64,000 bases of DNA from NCBI RefSeq assembly GCF_022343555.1, contig NZ_JAKQZH010000002.1, positions 372,001-436,000 of the forward strand, in the 5' to 3' direction. Positions 62,097-64,000 of the stretch are shown in pieces; position 1 is the first letter of the stretch; each line of letters starts with the position of its first letter. The stretch comes from Marinobacter sp. C7. GTDB taxonomy: Bacteria > Pseudomonadota > Gammaproteobacteria > Pseudomonadales > Oleiphilaceae. The translations under genes and the position numbers were made by a program. The notes below the pieces were generated by a model that was given only the letters and a program-made list of their open reading frames with translations, had not been told where the DNA came from and did not search any database.

Positions 62097-62948
62097 GTGC
62101 GACAGTACCGCAGTGTATTCATTTCCGATGTCCACCTGGGAACGGCCGACTGCCAGGCTGATTACCTGCTGGATTTCCTGAACAATCTCCAGTGCGAGAC
62201 GCTTTACCTCGTCGGCGATATCGTCGACCTGATCGCCATGCAGCGGCGCTCCCATTTCCCGGAATCCCACCGGCAGGTTATCCACAAGCTGATCGATCTG
62301 GCTGCCTCGGGAACCCGGGTAATCTACATTCCCGGCAACCATGATGAGTTCTTCCGGCGTTTCTGCGGCCAGACCCTTTCCGGTATCGAATTGAAGTACA
62401 AGGCTGTCCATGCCACTGCGGATGGCCGGCAGTTCCTGGTGTGTCATGGGGATCAGTTTGATCAGGTGGTGCGTTGCAGCCCGCTGATGCTGCTGGTCGG
62501 CGACCGGGCCCACGGGTTGTTGCTGCGCCTGAACCGCTGGTTCAACGCTCTGCGCCGGCTGCAGGGCAAGCCGTACTGGTCACTGGCGGCCTGGCTGAAG
62601 AGCCGGATCGGCAGGGCCCGCACCTTTATCCGCCGGTTCGAGCTGGCGGCGCTGACTGTCGCGGAAAAGGGGCATTACGATGGCTTTATCTGTGGCCACA
62701 TTCATTCGGCGGGCTTCCTGCGCAGTGAAGACGGTCTGTACTGCAACGACGGTGACTGGGTGGAACACTGCACGGCGCTGGTGGAGCGGGAGAACGGGAA
62801 GCTGGAGCTGCTGCACTGGTCCGAGTCTCCGTCGGTACTGGCCGTGGAGCCGGAGGTACCGCACCCGGAGGTATGCGGAGATGCCCGGCCAGTGCTCGAC
62901 CGCGTACCGGCCGGGTTTGTGGAGCAGGTGAACCGCCTAGCTGGCTGA
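62097..62948 (+). CDS. UDP-2,3-diacylglucosamine diphosphatase-like (LpxH) metallophosphatase
   Basis: 283 residues. Metallophosphatase motifs run in order: FISDVHLGTADCQ, VGDIVDL, IPGNHDEFFRRF, VCHGDQFDQV and CGHIHSAGF. This is the two-metal site of LpxH-type and related phosphatases. The GTG start is favoured by GGGAGG 4 bases upstream; an ATG 12 bases earlier is the alternative. It is larger than classical LpxH (about 240), so it may be a paralogue with another lipid substrate. Confidence 0.87.
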   Translation: MRQYRSVFISDVHLGTADCQADYLLDFLNNLQCETLYLVGDIVDLIAMQRRSHFPESHRQVIHKLIDLAASGTRVIYIPGNHDEFFRRFCGQTLSGIELKYKAVHATADGRQFLVCHGDQFDQVVRCSPLMLLVGDRAHGLLLRLNRWFNALRRLQGKPYWSLAAWLKSRIGRARTFIRRFELAALTVAEKGHYDGFICGHIHSAGFLRSEDGLYCNDGDWVEHCTALVERENGKLELLHWSESPSVLAVEPEVPHPEVCGDARPVLDRVPAGFVEQVNRLAG

Positions 62949-63089
62949 GCGATGGTCTTCATCCGCCGGGCTTTGCAGGCAGGTCGGCCTGTTACTGCAT
63001 TTGGTATCTTCCTCGCTGACACCTTCAGCCAGGGCAGTTGCGCCCATGGCAAAAGCGAACAGCATACCGAGCAGGGTCAGGGTTTTCAT
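62937..63089 (-). CDS. Small secreted protein
   Basis: 50 residues: signal peptide MKTLTLLGMLFAFAMGATALA, then a short acidic peptide with two cysteines (EGVSEEDTKCSNRPTCLQ). GGAGG lies 8 bases before the ATG. Its 3' end overlaps the LpxH-like gene by 12 bases. No family recognised; mature size is about 29 residues. Confidence 0.65.
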   Translation of the reverse strand: MKTLTLLGMLFAFAMGATALAEGVSEEDTKCSNRPTCLQSPADEDHRSAS

Positions 63090-63218
63090 GGTCGTATCCT
63101 CCGTGTGACCGAGGGTCCGCCACCTGGATGTCCTGCGGACAAGCTGCAAGTGGCGGCTCCCAGAATATAGACACACGAGAACAGGGGGCGTTCCCTGTAG
63201 GCAGGGGATTTTCTTCTT

Positions 63219-63824
63219 TCAGGAATCCGCCCGATAGGCTTCGAGAATTCCCGCCATATCATCGCCGAGTGCTTTCAGTTCTTTATCAGAAAGGTTGCGC
63301 TCCGCAATGGAACGGATGCCCATGATCTGGCTTTGCAGCAGCCGGGCAAGACGCCCGGAATCGACTGAATCCTTCAGTTCACCGCGTTTCCTCGCCTGCT
63401 CCAGCAAGTCTGCGAAGGACTGCTCAATCGCTCCCAGGATTCCCTGCGCCTGTTCGGAAAGCCCGACGTGGGTGTTACTGGACTCGAGCAGGGTTTTGAC
63501 GATGAGGCAGGCCCGGGAAGGACTGACACCTTTGTTGGTGCATCCCTGAGCGATCTTGCGAATATAGTCCTGAAGCCCGTCAATGATTGAATCGTAACCG
63601 GCCATGTGCTCGGCCAGCTCCGCGCCGCCTGCCTCGGCATAGCGGGCCAGGGCTTCCGAATAAAGCCCATCCTTGCTACCAAAGGTGGCGTAAATACTGC
63701 CAGGCCGCATATCCAGGGCCTGCTCGATCTGCTTCATCGAACTGCCGTGGTAGCCCTTTTCCCAAAACAGGCTGACGGCCCTCGCGAGGGCGGATTCCCG
63801 GTCATAACTTGGAGGTCTGGGCAT
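63219..63824 (-). CDS. TetR/AcrR family transcriptional regulator
   Basis: 201 residues. The N-terminal helix-turn-helix is ALARAVSLFWEKGYHGSSMKQIEQALDMRPGSIYATFGSKDGLYSEAL, with a helical ligand domain after it (TetR_C type seen in AcuR-like proteins). I chose ATG MPRPPSYD; a GTG 21 bases earlier is possible. It is divergent from an AhpD-like gene, with three 16-bp TTGA-N8-TCAA boxes between them. Confidence 0.9.
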   Translation of the reverse strand: MPRPPSYDRESALARAVSLFWEKGYHGSSMKQIEQALDMRPGSIYATFGSKDGLYSEALARYAEAGGAELAEHMAGYDSIIDGLQDYIRKIAQGCTNKGVSPSRACLIVKTLLESSNTHVGLSEQAQGILGAIEQSFADLLEQARKRGELKDSVDSGRLARLLQSQIMGIRSIAERNLSDKELKALGDDMAGILEAYRADS

Positions 63825-63846
63825 ACCAATACCATCTGTCGTCACT

Positions 63847-63922
63847 TTGAATGTTCGCTCAATTATATCTTGAGTGATTGTTCAATAACAGTTAGCTTCT
63901 GCGTTGTTGAGCAAACATTCAA
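63847..63922. promoter_or_regulatory. Three operator boxes between tetR and the AhpD-like gene
   Basis: TTGAATGTTCGCTCAA (63847-63862), TTGAGTGATTGTTCAA (63870-63885) and TTGAGCAAACATTCAA (63907-63922) share TTGA-N8-TCAA. The first and third are almost exact reverse complements. They cover the divergent promoter region, as expected for a TetR repressor controlling itself and its neighbour. Confidence 0.75.
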
Positions 63923-63937
63923 TAACGGAGATAAACC

Positions 63938-64000
63938 ATGGCTGATTTCAAGTTGCATGACATCGAATCTGCTCCGGAAGGCGCCAAGCCACTCCTGGAG
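63938..64000 (+). CDS. Carboxymuconolactone decarboxylase/AhpD-like protein, 3' end outside the window
   Basis: Only the first 21 residues are present (MADFKLHDIESAPEGAKPLLE). This opening matches the N-terminus of AhpD-like carboxymuconolactone decarboxylase family proteins that commonly sit beside TetR regulators. CGGAG lies 8 bases before the ATG. The catalytic CxxC region is beyond the window, so the call rests on the N-terminus and context. Confidence 0.6.
   Translation, partial: MADFKLHDIESAPEGAKPLLE

Overview
The window is about 64 kb of moderately GC-rich, densely packed chromosomal DNA from an aerobic, respiring gammaproteobacterium. The gene set (haem A synthesis, Sco, type II NADH dehydrogenase, monomeric NADP-isocitrate dehydrogenase, OprI/Lpp-type lipoprotein, TRAP transport, ectoine synthase, cation/proton antiporters) and protein style suggest a marine Marinobacter-like bacterium. 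That genus call is recognition, not a database result. I saw no phage, transposase, CRISPR array, rRNA or plasmid gene.

Layout. 1-2.4 kb: cytochrome oxidase maturation (ctaA 3' part, ctaB, sco). 2.5-9.3 kb: an MFS carrier, HrpB helicase, an eIF-2B-like protein, an ATP-grasp enzyme and ornithine decarboxylase behind a leader with a terminator hairpin. 9.4-14 kb, minus strand: DUF2868, DUF3482 GTPase, a solitary ectC and an MFS exporter. 14.4-25.6 kb is the most coherent module. It holds a secreted 3-hydroxybutyrate-oligomer hydrolase, a sigma-54 enhancer-binding regulator, a three-part TRAP transporter, 3-hydroxybutyrate dehydrogenase and acetoacetyl-CoA synthetase. Two GG-N10-GC sigma-54 promoters each lie 50-170 bp downstream of a cluster of 18-bp TGTCCkGA-N2-TCmGGACA sites, and another such site sits just after the regulator's own sigma-70 promoter. 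26-28.5 kb: icd. 28.5-39.5 kb: antiporter, YbaK, a diguanylate cyclase, a serine hydrolase and a 7TM-DISM hybrid kinase with a membrane protein and a single-domain receiver. 39.8-40.2 kb is a non-coding stretch with two terminators. 41-47 kb: queC-queE, regulators, an esterase and a secreted nuclease. 47-56 kb: MFS pumps, MarR, a Mn-sensing yybP-ykoY riboswitch before a GDT1 exporter, and an envelope group (L,D-transpeptidase, NfeD, stomatin-like SPFH protein, Lpp-like lipoprotein, second YkuD protein). 56-64 kb: K+/H+ antiporter, tRNA-Gly(CCC), ndh, LOG, PEBP and LpxH-like genes, and a TetR gene divergent from an AhpD-like gene cut by the window end.

Three kinds of palindromic intergenic element occur: four copies of a 30-nt GGGGTCAG...CTGACCCC hairpin, always in pairs, one of which now encodes the C-terminus of an MFS protein; a 92-bp hairpin; and a 189-bp nested cruciform. 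Start codons were moved from the longest reading frame where ribosome-binding sites or promoters argue for it.
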